In this document: positions 24,602-33,730 of the stretch, one piece after another | Numbering within the stretch: position 1 is the stretch's first letter | How the letters are laid out: each line of letters begins with the position of its first letter | Assembly: GCF_001761325.1 (NCBI RefSeq) | Contig: NZ_CP017478.1 | Coordinates: 1,881,501 to 1,945,500, forward strand | Direction of reading: 5' to 3' | Source of the DNA: Urechidicola croceus | Lineage (GTDB): Bacteria; Bacteroidota; Bacteroidia; Flavobacteriales; Flavobacteriaceae | Length of the DNA: 64,000 nt | Translations under genes and position numbers: made by a program | Notes under the pieces: generated by a model | The model's input: the letters and a program-made list of their open reading frames with translations, nothing else | The model's database searches: none | What the model was told of the DNA's origin: nothing

Positions 24602-27592
24602 ATGTATCTAAATACACATACATATTACAGTCTGAGATATGGTACTATTCCCATTGCAATGTTATTAAAATTAGCATTGCAATGCAATGCAATGTCATTA
24701 GCATTGACTGATATTAACAGCACCTCTGTATGCTTAGATTTTATGCGTTTAGCCAGCAAACATAGTATCAAACCTATCGTTGGAGTTGATTTTAGGAATG
24801 GTGCTCAACAGCAATTTATTATACTTGCAAGGTGCAATAATGGCTTGCAATCCATTAATGAATACTTATCATCCTTATTGCATTTAGATACTTTTGCAGT
24901 TCCAAAAAGAGCACCTAAAATTCCAAATACATTTGTTATTTATCCGTACCAAAATGACGTGATTTCGTTAAATAGCAATGAATATATTGGTGTAAAACCT
25001 TCTGATTTGAATCATTTGAAATTTTCTAAATGGAACTTGAAATTGGATAAATTAGTCATCTTAAAAACGGTATCATTTGAAAATAAAAAAGGGTTTAATA
25101 CACATCGATTGTTAAGAGCTATCGACAATAATACATTGTTAAGTAAATTACCAAAAACGGAACAAGGAGAAGAAACTGACATCATGATTCCTGTAGAAGT
25201 TTTAAAAGAAATTTATGCTGAATATCCTCAAATTATTCAAAACACACAAAATATTTTAGAACGTTGCAACGTACAATTTGATTTTGATTCAAACACGCCT
25301 AAAAACCAAAAAACATATACAAATAACGAAGAATTAGATTACAAATTATTAAGAAAATTAGCCTATGATGGGTTGCACTATCGTTATAAAAAAATTGGCA
25401 AACGTGTTTTCGACAGACTTGAAAAGGAATTAAAAATCATCAAAGAAAAACAATTTGTTTCCTATTTTCTTATTAATTGGAAAATACTAAAGTATGCACG
25501 TAGTAAACAGTATTATTATGTAGGTCGTGGTAGTGGAGCAAATAGTGTTGTTGCCTATTTATTGAGAATTACAGATGTTGATCCAATTGAACTTGATTTA
25601 TACTTTGAACGCTTCATTAATTTATACAGAACCAATCCACCAGATTTTGATTTGGATTTCTCATGGAGAGACCGAAATGATATTATGAATTTCATTTTTA
25701 AACAATTTAAACACACATCTCTGATTGCAGTATACAATACTTTCAAATACAAAGCATCTGTTCGAGAATTAGGTAAAGTCTTTGGGTTACCAAAAGCAGA
25801 GATTGACAAACTTTCTAATAGGAGTTTTCATGTTCATCAGTTGGATAAACTTTCAAAACTGGTATTGATTTATAGTGAAAATATTAAAGGGTTTCCAAAC
25901 TATTTAGGTTTGCATGCAGGAGGAATATTAATATCCGAAAAACCTATCCATTGTTATTCAGCAACGTTCTTACCTCCAAAAGGATTTTCAACGGTCATGT
26001 TTGATATGGTTGTTGCAGAAGATATTGGATTGTACAAATTTGATATTCTAAGTCAACGAGGTTTGGGTAAAATTCGTGAAACGGTAGATATAGTTAAATA
26101 CAACCATCCTACACATCCTGCAATTGATATTCATGATATCAAACGCTTTAAAGAAGATGCTAAAATCAAATATTTATTACGCTACGCTAAAGCAATTGGA
26201 TGTTTCTATGTCGAATCTCCTGCCATGCGCATGCTTTTAAAAAAATTGCAAGTCGATAATTATTTAGGCTTGGTAGCTGCAAGTTCAGTCATAAGACCAG
26301 GAGTTTCAAAATCTGGAATGATGCGAGAATACATTCAACGTTACAGAAAACCAGAACGAAGAAAAGATGCTCATCCTATTTTATTAGATATCATGCCTGA
26401 AACTTATGGAGTGATGGTATATCAAGAAGATGTGATTAAAGTAGCACATTATTTTGGTGGATTAAGTTTAGGAGAAGCGGATATGTTACGTCGAGGGATG
26501 AGTGGAAAATTTAGGTCAAGAGATGAATTTTTAAAAGTCAAAAATCAGTTTTTTGAAAATTGTAAAATTAAAGGTCATAGTGTTGAATTGACAACTGAAA
26601 TATGGCGACAAATAGAAAGTTTTGCTGGCTATGCATTTGCCAAAGGACATTCTGCTTCCTATGCAGTTGAAAGTTATCAGAGTTTGTTTTTAAAAGCCTA
26701 TTACCCTTTAGAATATATGGTTGCAACACTCAATAATTTTGGTGGTTTTTACCGTCCAGAATATTACATCCATGAAGCACGTATGAATGGAGGAATTATT
26801 CATTCTGTTCATGTAAATAAATCCTATCATCAAAATTATATTGAAGAGAAAACTATTTTTTTAGGATTTATGATGTTGCATTCCTTTGAACTTAAAAATG
26901 CAGAAAAAATAGTATTGGAAAGAACAAAAAATGGATTGTTTTTAGATTTAGATGATTTCATTGATCGCGTTGCAATATCATTGCAACAGGTTGCAATTTT
27001 GATAAAAGTGAATGCCTTCTCATTTACAGGAAGAAAAAAAAGAGAGTTGCTATGGGAAGCACATATGAAAGTTAACAACGTTGCAACGTCTCATCACATT
27101 CAAACATTATTCAAAACAAAAACGGTTTCTTTTGAAACTCCGAAATTGAATTGCAACGACTATGAAGATGCCTTTGATGAGATAGAATACTATGGTTTCC
27201 CATTATGCAATCCCTTTGAATTACTAGTGCAACGCAATTTAAACTCGACCGTTACAACGGTAGTGGAAAACGTTGTAAAACCGTTGCAACGTGAAGTTGG
27301 AAACGTTGCAACGGTTTATGGATACTATGTAACTGCAAAGAGAACCTATACTTCTAAAGGAGATACTATGTATTTTGGAACGTTCGTAGATATCCAAGGA
27401 AATCATATTGATACTGTTCACTTCCCTCCTGTTGCAAAAAAGTTTCCATTTCGTGGAAAAGGAGTTTATAAACTAATTGGAAAAGTTGTAGAAGAGTTTG
27501 ATTGTATTTCTATTGAGATACTTGAAATGCACAAACTTCCAATTATTGAAGATCCAAGGTATTCTGATACATCAAAAAAAATAACAACATGA
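24602..27592 (+). CDS. dnaE2: DNA polymerase III alpha subunit, DnaE2-type
   Basis: A 996-aa C-family polymerase, shorter than replicative DnaE (about 1,150 or more). It has an N-terminal PHP domain (MYLNTHTYYSLRYGTIPIAMLLK), catalytic aspartates in 'PPDFDLDFSWRDR' (about residue 345), the fingers/tau region with 'GVMVYQEDVIKVAHYFGGLSLGEADMLRRGMSGK', and a C-terminal OB-fold. It overlaps dinB by 4 bp (ATGA), so the two are co-translated. DnaE2-type enzymes perform error-prone synthesis together with Y-family partners. Its 3' third is unusually rich in TTGCAA palindromes. Confidence 0.9.
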   Translation: MYLNTHTYYSLRYGTIPIAMLLKLALQCNAMSLALTDINSTSVCLDFMRLASKHSIKPIVGVDFRNGAQQQFIILARCNNGLQSINEYLSSLLHLDTFAVPKRAPKIPNTFVIYPYQNDVISLNSNEYIGVKPSDLNHLKFSKWNLKLDKLVILKTVSFENKKGFNTHRLLRAIDNNTLLSKLPKTEQGEETDIMIPVEVLKEIYAEYPQIIQNTQNILERCNVQFDFDSNTPKNQKTYTNNEELDYKLLRKLAYDGLHYRYKKIGKRVFDRLEKELKIIKEKQFVSYFLINWKILKYARSKQYYYVGRGSGANSVVAYLLRITDVDPIELDLYFERFINLYRTNPPDFDLDFSWRDRNDIMNFIFKQFKHTSLIAVYNTFKYKASVRELGKVFGLPKAEIDKLSNRSFHVHQLDKLSKLVLIYSENIKGFPNYLGLHAGGILISEKPIHCYSATFLPPKGFSTVMFDMVVAEDIGLYKFDILSQRGLGKIRETVDIVKYNHPTHPAIDIHDIKRFKEDAKIKYLLRYAKAIGCFYVESPAMRMLLKKLQVDNYLGLVAASSVIRPGVSKSGMMREYIQRYRKPERRKDAHPILLDIMPETYGVMVYQEDVIKVAHYFGGLSLGEADMLRRGMSGKFRSRDEFLKVKNQFFENCKIKGHSVELTTEIWRQIESFAGYAFAKGHSASYAVESYQSLFLKAYYPLEYMVATLNNFGGFYRPEYYIHEARMNGGIIHSVHVNKSYHQNYIEEKTIFLGFMMLHSFELKNAEKIVLERTKNGLFLDLDDFIDRVAISLQQVAILIKVNAFSFTGRKKRELLWEAHMKVNNVATSHHIQTLFKTKTVSFETPKLNCNDYEDAFDEIEYYGFPLCNPFELLVQRNLNSTVTTVVENVVKPLQREVGNVATVYGYYVTAKRTYTSKGDTMYFGTFVDIQGNHIDTVHFPPVAKKFPFRGKGVYKLIGKVVEEFDCISIEILEMHKLPIIEDPRYSDTSKKITT

Positions 27593-28809
27593 GTAATTTA
27601 GAACGCTCCATAGCACATATGGATTTAGATACTTTTTTTGTGTCTTGTGAACGGTTGATTGACAGCAAACTGAATGGGAAACCTGTTTTGATTGGAGGAA
27701 CTTCTGACAGAGGTGTTGTGGCTTCTTGTAGTTATGAAGCACGTAAGTTTGGAGTTCATTCTGCTATGCCTATGCGTATGGCAAAACAATTGTGTCCAGA
27801 AGCAATTGTGTTAAGAGGAAATTCAGGCATTTACTCTAAATATTCAAAATTGGTAACCGAAGTAATTAAAGACAGTGTGCCTTTGTATGAAAAATCCTCA
27901 ATTGATGAGTTCTATATTGATTTAACTGGAATGGATCAATTTTTTGGTTGCCATCATTTGGCTTCAGAATTAAGACAGAAAATCATGCGAGAAACTGGAC
28001 TTCCGATTTCTTTTGGATTGTCTATCAACAAAACAGTTTCTAAAATTGCAACTGGTGAAGCCAAACCTAATAATGAAATTAGGATTAACTCTGGAACTGA
28101 AAAACCATTTTTAGCACCTTTATCTGTACGTAAAATTCCTATGGTTGGAGCAGTGACTTATAAAAACCTATGCGATTTAGGCATCAAACGAATAAAGACC
28201 ATTCAAGAAATGCCAGTTGAAATGATGTCGAGAGTATTTGGTAAAAATGGTTTGGGTATTTGGAAAAAAGCCAATGGCATTGATAACAGTCCTGTAGTAC
28301 AATACCATGAACGCAAATCCATTTCTACTGAACGTACATTTGATAAAGACACAACTGATATTTCTAAACTTAAAAGCATACTCGTTGCAATGGCTGAAAA
28401 TTTGATTTTTCAATTGCGTAGAGGAAATAAATTAACAGGATGTATCACTTTTAAAATTCGTTATTCTGATTTTCAAACGTATACGAAACAGAAGAAAATT
28501 CCTTACAGTGCTTCCGACCATACTATTTTACCTATTGTTATGGAATTGTACAACAGCCTTTACCAAAGAAGATTATTAGTTCGATTGATTGGAATTCGGT
28601 TCAGTCATTTGGTAAGTGGTTGTCATCAGATTAACATGTTTGATGATGAAGAAAAGATTATCAACCTCTACCAAGCAATGGATAAAATGCGTGAACGCTA
28701 TGGTGATAGAGCAGTTATTCGTGCTTCTGGAATTGATGCAAAAACTATCAGTAGAATGAATCCTTTTACTGGTGAGCCTCCTCCACTATTGGCGAATAGA
28801 AGGAGTTAA
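27589..28809 (+). CDS. dinB: Y-family DNA polymerase (DinB/Pol IV)
   Basis: A 406-aa translesion polymerase. 'AHMDLDTFFVSCERL' (catalytic Asp pair region) and 'SSIDEFYIDLTGM' (SIDE motif, about residues 101-112) are intact, so unlike ImuB it should be active. The HhH region is around residues 180-215 and the little-finger domain follows. Second gene of the dnaE2 operon; no imuA-like gene is present nearby. Confidence 0.9.
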   Translation: MSNLERSIAHMDLDTFFVSCERLIDSKLNGKPVLIGGTSDRGVVASCSYEARKFGVHSAMPMRMAKQLCPEAIVLRGNSGIYSKYSKLVTEVIKDSVPLYEKSSIDEFYIDLTGMDQFFGCHHLASELRQKIMRETGLPISFGLSINKTVSKIATGEAKPNNEIRINSGTEKPFLAPLSVRKIPMVGAVTYKNLCDLGIKRIKTIQEMPVEMMSRVFGKNGLGIWKKANGIDNSPVVQYHERKSISTERTFDKDTTDISKLKSILVAMAENLIFQLRRGNKLTGCITFKIRYSDFQTYTKQKKIPYSASDHTILPIVMELYNSLYQRRLLVRLIGIRFSHLVSGCHQINMFDDEEKIINLYQAMDKMRERYGDRAVIRASGIDAKTISRMNPFTGEPPPLLANRRS

Positions 28810-28928
28810 TTGACTGTTAATCATCATTTTATTTGATTCGCATCTATTTATATAGTAAATTTAAATCTCCTCTAAATTTACTAATCCCTAAAAAATAAAT
28901 GTACTAAAGACCTTGTTATATAAACGCT

Positions 28929-29275
28929 ATGAATACGCACGTTAATAAAACTCAAGAAAATAAAAGCCAAAACGTTGCAAATACCGTTTCTCAGAAAATG
29001 AGTAGTAATAATTCTACTTTTCAATTTGTTGACAACCGATCAGAAGTTATTGTTCAAAGAAAATTTTAGGAAATAACAGATAATAATACTCATTCTAAAC
29101 ATGCAATTCCATAGCAAGAAATGACTAATTCCTACTCTCAAATTCTCCAACCTATACAAAAAAAGAAAACAATACTGGACTACCAGACAAACTCAAATCT
29201 AGTATTGAAAACCTCTCTATCTATTCAATGGATAACGTCAAAGTAAATTATAATTCTAATAAACCATCTAGTTAA
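28929..29275 (+). pseudogene. Degraded DUF4157 protein (eCIS-linked type)
   Basis: The start encodes 46 aa ending FQFVDNRSEVIVQRKF then a stop; FVDNRPEAIAQRK is the usual N-terminal tag of DUF4157-containing proteins in Bacteroidota. After several stops and a frame change, 29,170-29,275 encodes NTGLPDKLKSSIENLS followed by YSMDNVKVNYNS, the start of the DUF4157 domain, then stops before the HEAWH metal site. DUF4157 proteins are often cargo of extracellular contractile injection systems. This one is a remnant. Confidence 0.75.
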
Positions 29276-29407
29276 TCATATAAAACTAATTAACTAGTGA
29301 CTTCTCAAAAAATGATTTTGTTAAATATCTGCTGTATATAAGGATTTAAAATCATTATACTACCTTTACTTCATATCGTAATTAACCTTTTCTTTTTTCT
29401 ATAATTT
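29276..29407. other. Short intergenic gap
   Basis: AT-rich spacer between the DUF4157 remnant and the end of the viperin gene. No gene seen. Confidence 0.5.
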
Positions 29408-30277
29408 TTAATTATTTTTCCAATCATAAATTCCTCCTCTAGTTAAAAATTTATCTAGCTCATAATTCATTGTTTTTAATGCCTTGTTAATTCCAACTTT
29501 AAGAATCGGTTCACTATAGTTATGTTTTCCTGAGGCATTATCAAAAAACCTTCCTGCAGGATCTACCATGACATAAGATCCTTTCATGACTGCATTGGAT
29601 TCTGGTACTAAAGTTTTATTATTTTTATGAGATGCTATAAAATGATCAAATTCTTTATTTGTAATTTTAAAAGTATCTACTTTTCCTTCATTTTGACCTA
29701 CTATAGGAAGTACTTGTAATACTTTCCAACGCTTGGGCCTAGCACTTTTTATAAATGCACTTAGGTTTTCTTTATAATTGACTTTATTTACAACGGTATT
29801 TATTTTAAGTCCATAACCATACTGATGAATTTTATTAATTAAATCATAGTAGAACTCCTTACTTAATGGCTTTTTACCAGTAATCGCTCTTCCAATTTTA
29901 ATATTATTTTCACCTTCCAAACTATCAATACTCACTGCAATCCAATCTAGATAAGGTTTGTTTTCTTTTAAAAATTCCTCAGTTAACTTACTACCATTGG
30001 TTACAATCATAGTCGTCATTCCTAACTCTTTTGCTGTTTTAATTAAATTTGTCAACCATTTACATAGTAGAGGTTCTCCACCAGCAAAGGTTATTTTTTC
30101 AAATCCTGCTGCAGCAATTTTTTTTACAACTTCGATAGCATCTTTTTCTGGTAAATGTCCTTTTGGTAAAATAGTTTGTTTTACATCTTGAAACGTTGCA
30201 AAGCAAAACTTGCAACGCATATTACATGGTTCCCATAAATGGTAATTAATACTTGGTATAAAATTATTAGTCTTCAT
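29408..30277 (-). CDS. Prokaryotic viperin (antiviral radical SAM enzyme)
   Basis: A 289-aa radical SAM protein. The CNMRCKFC cluster (Cys18, Cys22, Cys25) binds the 4Fe-4S centre and FAGGEPLL is the SAM-binding motif. The C-terminal half shares the hallmark viperin text: 'PKRWKVLQVLPI', 'LVPESNAVMKGSYVMVDP', and 'FLTRGGIYDW' at the end. Viperins convert CTP, and in bacteria also GTP or UTP, to 3'-deoxy-3',4'-didehydro nucleotides that terminate phage RNA synthesis. No nucleotide kinase gene is adjacent, as often occurs in solo pVips. It lies 53 bp downstream of the 642-aa gene on the same strand and may be co-transcribed with it. Confidence 0.9.
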   Translation of the reverse strand: MKTNNFIPSINYHLWEPCNMRCKFCFATFQDVKQTILPKGHLPEKDAIEVVKKIAAAGFEKITFAGGEPLLCKWLTNLIKTAKELGMTTMIVTNGSKLTEEFLKENKPYLDWIAVSIDSLEGENNIKIGRAITGKKPLSKEFYYDLINKIHQYGYGLKINTVVNKVNYKENLSAFIKSARPKRWKVLQVLPIVGQNEGKVDTFKITNKEFDHFIASHKNNKTLVPESNAVMKGSYVMVDPAGRFFDNASGKHNYSEPILKVGINKALKTMNYELDKFLTRGGIYDWKNN

Positions 30278-30330
30278 AAAAGATAGTTTAAAATTAAGCT
30301 TACATAAAGCTTCTATCTTTCTACTAATTT

Positions 30331-32259
30331 TTAATTTATAACATCCTGTTTACTAATTCTATACAGTGTGTCTGATTCAATCATTTCTATAAAATCATTA
30401 AGGCTATTAAATCGTAACCCATCTGAGTCTCGTAGTCGTTTTATATGAATTAAATCTTGATAACTTACACGGTAAACTTCTTTTTCACAAATACCTACTT
30501 TTTCAAATGCCGTTGTAACATACCATAAGTGAATTTGTTTTCGACTCGTATTCCAAAATTTTGCCTCTGAAAGTTGTTTTATTGCCCTTCTATCTTGTGG
30601 TAACTGAATATAAAGTTTGCGCATATCAGTTTTTTGTGATGTCCGTTTAAGTTGCATAAATACAATATTTTCAGCATCTTCCATGACTACATCAACATCA
30701 CCATATTCTTGGCTTTTTTCTAATAAAGATGTCTTCCATTGGGTATTTTCATAAGTGTTTTTTAATATATTTTCTATCCTTTTACCTTCACGTGGTTTAA
30801 AGTTTTTTAAAATAGATTCTGATATAGTGTATAGTCCTGTAAAACTAGTAAGTATACTAATTGGTGAAATGATATGTTTTCCTATTTGAATATAGGGTTT
30901 TTGCCATAAACTTATAGATTGTTTTAATGGGTCAAATGTTTTAACCTTCCAGTTAAAAGAAAATGTATGAATTAATTTATCAAATTCTTGTTTAGAGCAA
31001 TTTAATCCAAAAGTTTTGGCTGCATTATGAAGTGTGTTATTATTACTGATAAGTATAAACTCTGAAGATTTATACTTATAATTAAGTTCTAATACTCCTT
31101 TAGCATATTCATTTTGTCTGATACGAGCAATTTCGTGCAAAGGTTTTTCTGAAGTTTCTAACTTACGCCAAGCTATACCATGCAGAAACGAAATTATAAA
31201 ATTAAGATTAGGTAATTTGTTGTTTTTTAAATCTTCATCACGTATTCCAAGATCATATATTGCTTGCTTTATGGCGAGTTGTCTTGCATTACCTAATTGG
31301 TTATTTGGATCTTTATTCTCCTCTTTTAACTCATCAAACAGTTGTTCTCCATACCCATAATATGACTGCTCATTTACAGAATATCTATCCGCATCATATT
31401 CCCATTTCTCATTAAAAGCATCACTTTCGTGAAAGCGTAAAACATCATCATTATTAATAAAAACATCAAGTCCAGGTTCGTAAGCATATCTATAAATATT
31501 TTCCCTTAATAATACATAATCATAAACCTTATTAAAAACTTCTTCTCCCTTTAATTTATGCACATTTTGATGATACGCTTTTATAAGAGTTGTTTTATCT
31601 ACATTAAGATTTGATAAATTATATTTACTTTGAATATATGCTATGAGTAAACTTAAACTTTCACCTGCATTATACCATCGTAATTTATCATCTGGATTTT
31701 TATAAATATATGCTTCAAAAGCGGAAAATAGTACCATACATATTTCATAAGATGCTAGATCCATATCCTCAATCAAATCTTTAATTTTGTTCCATTTTGG
31801 ATTTAACAAATTATTGAATCTATTCCAGATTTTAAGTTCACTCACTATTTGAAATGGTAAATGCTGTACTTGCAGTTTGCTTATTCTCTTGTCATTTAGA
31901 AAGACTAGTCTGTTTTTATAGCCTTCAATAAAAAGTGATGAATTATTATGAGCAACGAATAACTCAAACTCTATTATTACACTTTTTTGAGTATTTAAAT
32001 AATGCTCCCATAATAATATAGCGTCTTTATGCCTAAGCCATTCTGTAGATTGTGTAATTAAAAATGAGTTGTAAAAAAAAGGATCATTAAACAAAGTAAC
32101 ACCTTTAATTTGTTTTCTTTTTCCTGGCACATCTGTGAACCAAGATATAAAATCCTTAAAAGGTAAATTCCACGCACATTGATAAGCCTCTAAAAACCGG
32201 TTGTTTTTATAAAGGTTATGAACTTCTTTTTTGTAGTCTGCATTATTCATGATAAACAA
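30331..32259 (-). CDS. Large protein with nuclease-like C-terminus
   Basis: A 642-aa protein of no recognised full-length family. Near residues 518-540 it reads 'YGDVDVVMEDAENIVFMQLKRT', which fits a PD-(D/E)xK-type core in its D...QxK form as in Mrr-like enzymes (Asp, hydrophobic strand, then QLK). The upstream 500 residues are mostly helical with tetratricopeptide-like character. It sits between McrC and viperin on the same strand, 220 bp after mcrC, so it may be a separate defence effector or a partner of viperin. The ATG at 32,259 and one 3 codons later are both possible starts. Confidence 0.6.
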   Translation of the reverse strand: MFIMNNADYKKEVHNLYKNNRFLEAYQCAWNLPFKDFISWFTDVPGKRKQIKGVTLFNDPFFYNSFLITQSTEWLRHKDAILLWEHYLNTQKSVIIEFELFVAHNNSSLFIEGYKNRLVFLNDKRISKLQVQHLPFQIVSELKIWNRFNNLLNPKWNKIKDLIEDMDLASYEICMVLFSAFEAYIYKNPDDKLRWYNAGESLSLLIAYIQSKYNLSNLNVDKTTLIKAYHQNVHKLKGEEVFNKVYDYVLLRENIYRYAYEPGLDVFINNDDVLRFHESDAFNEKWEYDADRYSVNEQSYYGYGEQLFDELKEENKDPNNQLGNARQLAIKQAIYDLGIRDEDLKNNKLPNLNFIISFLHGIAWRKLETSEKPLHEIARIRQNEYAKGVLELNYKYKSSEFILISNNNTLHNAAKTFGLNCSKQEFDKLIHTFSFNWKVKTFDPLKQSISLWQKPYIQIGKHIISPISILTSFTGLYTISESILKNFKPREGKRIENILKNTYENTQWKTSLLEKSQEYGDVDVVMEDAENIVFMQLKRTSQKTDMRKLYIQLPQDRRAIKQLSEAKFWNTSRKQIHLWYVTTAFEKVGICEKEVYRVSYQDLIHIKRLRDSDGLRFNSLNDFIEMIESDTLYRISKQDVIN

Positions 32260-32479
32260 GTTTAAAGTTGACTATAAGTTATAGTGCTTGTCTATCTGAA
32301 CTGTAAAATTAAATAGTTTTTTTCTTTCTTCCAAATTATTTATTAAAGTTATCAGTTACTACTAAATTAATTATTCCAGATTTCAAACTTTCTTTTAAAT
32401 TTTAAATAGTTCTAATAGAACACCCAGAATTGTGTCGTAGTATATATGAACGTACTACAAGGAAATTGAAATTCGATGA

Positions 32480-33730
32480 TTAAGTAGGGGTGATTGGTAT
32501 TAAAGATAGTACAATGTTACCAATTTTCTGATCTAATTCACCACTTTCATCTAAAACAGAAACAAAGCCCATTTTACATTGATGGTCAATAGGTGTGTGG
32601 TTCTCTTGATCATCTTTTGAATAATCATCTGTTTCATAAGATTTGAATTTATTTTGACTTGGCTCTCCAGGATATAACAACAAAGCCTTCTCTGCATCCC
32701 AAAAACGACAATAGGTATACATTTGACGCAAATCACTTACAGAAGCAGAACTATTTGAAGGTCGTTTCCATTTTGTATCAATAATATATGTTTTAGTTCC
32801 TTTTCTAAGAACGACATCTGGACGTAAACTATTTGATCCCCAAAATGATTTAGACTCCTGTCCAGAAACCTTAATATCACTATTCAAACAAGAATTCTTT
32901 AATTGTTTTAAAACGTATTCCTCCCACAATTGATTCATATCAAATAACAGCGATAACATTTTTTCTTTACCACTAGATATATCTGGAGAATAGTTTAATA
33001 TTATTAACCGTGCCAATTCAAGCGCATATGAATAGTTGGATGTTTTCCGATCCAGTTGAATATTATTTATTTGTTTTACTGTTATAGTATTATCAACCTC
33101 AGGAAAATTAAGCAGTACTCTCTTACTTAAATCATATAATCTCGTCCCCTTTGTAAATTGATCTACAATATTCAAAGCCTTAAATATAACTTGGTGAATT
33201 AAATGGTTCGTATCATAAACTTGATGTGCCGTATAAAAGCGTTCCTTATGTATAACATTACGATTTATATGACCAGCAAACTCTAACTTGCCTTTTAATG
33301 CTTTAGTGTTTTTAGTATGCTTTCGATATTTCTTTACTAGCCCTTTTCTTACTAAAGTATTTACTTCATGTAAATACAATTCGAAATAAACTTCTAATAA
33401 ATTAAGATGTTGCCTTTTTACATTTGCTACTCCCATTGATGACGCCTTTATTCTACCGCAGGATTTAAGCATTTTTAGCAATACACCTTTCCATTTTTTA
33501 TCATCATCATCCTTGTCTGCTTTTGGATTAATTTCAATAGTTAGACCATCTACTTGAATAACTCCAACATATTGGTTGAACTTAATTCCTTTAGAAATGG
33601 GTTCAAAATATGCACCTTCATGATACTCATTCAATTTTAATAAGGCATCTAAATGTGTTTGTTGAAAACCTTGCTCACCAATGCGCAAACGTTGATGTTC
33701 AAAAACGGATATGTTTTTATGTGAAATCAA
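32480..33730 (-). CDS. mcrC: McrC-family restriction endonuclease subunit
   Basis: A 416-aa McrC. The N-terminal beta-rich region engages McrB. The C-terminal nuclease domain has 'LRPDVVLRKGTKTYIIDTKWK' (about residues 300-320), the PD-(D/E)xK site with D, D and K. It follows the McrB gene with no gap (start at 33,730, McrB stop ending at 33,731), so the two are coupled. McrBC complexes cut DNA carrying modified bases. Confidence 0.9.
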   Translation of the reverse strand: MISHKNISVFEHQRLRIGEQGFQQTHLDALLKLNEYHEGAYFEPISKGIKFNQYVGVIQVDGLTIEINPKADKDDDDKKWKGVLLKMLKSCGRIKASSMGVANVKRQHLNLLEVYFELYLHEVNTLVRKGLVKKYRKHTKNTKALKGKLEFAGHINRNVIHKERFYTAHQVYDTNHLIHQVIFKALNIVDQFTKGTRLYDLSKRVLLNFPEVDNTITVKQINNIQLDRKTSNYSYALELARLIILNYSPDISSGKEKMLSLLFDMNQLWEEYVLKQLKNSCLNSDIKVSGQESKSFWGSNSLRPDVVLRKGTKTYIIDTKWKRPSNSSASVSDLRQMYTYCRFWDAEKALLLYPGEPSQNKFKSYETDDYSKDDQENHTPIDHQCKMGFVSVLDESGELDQKIGNIVLSLIPITPT

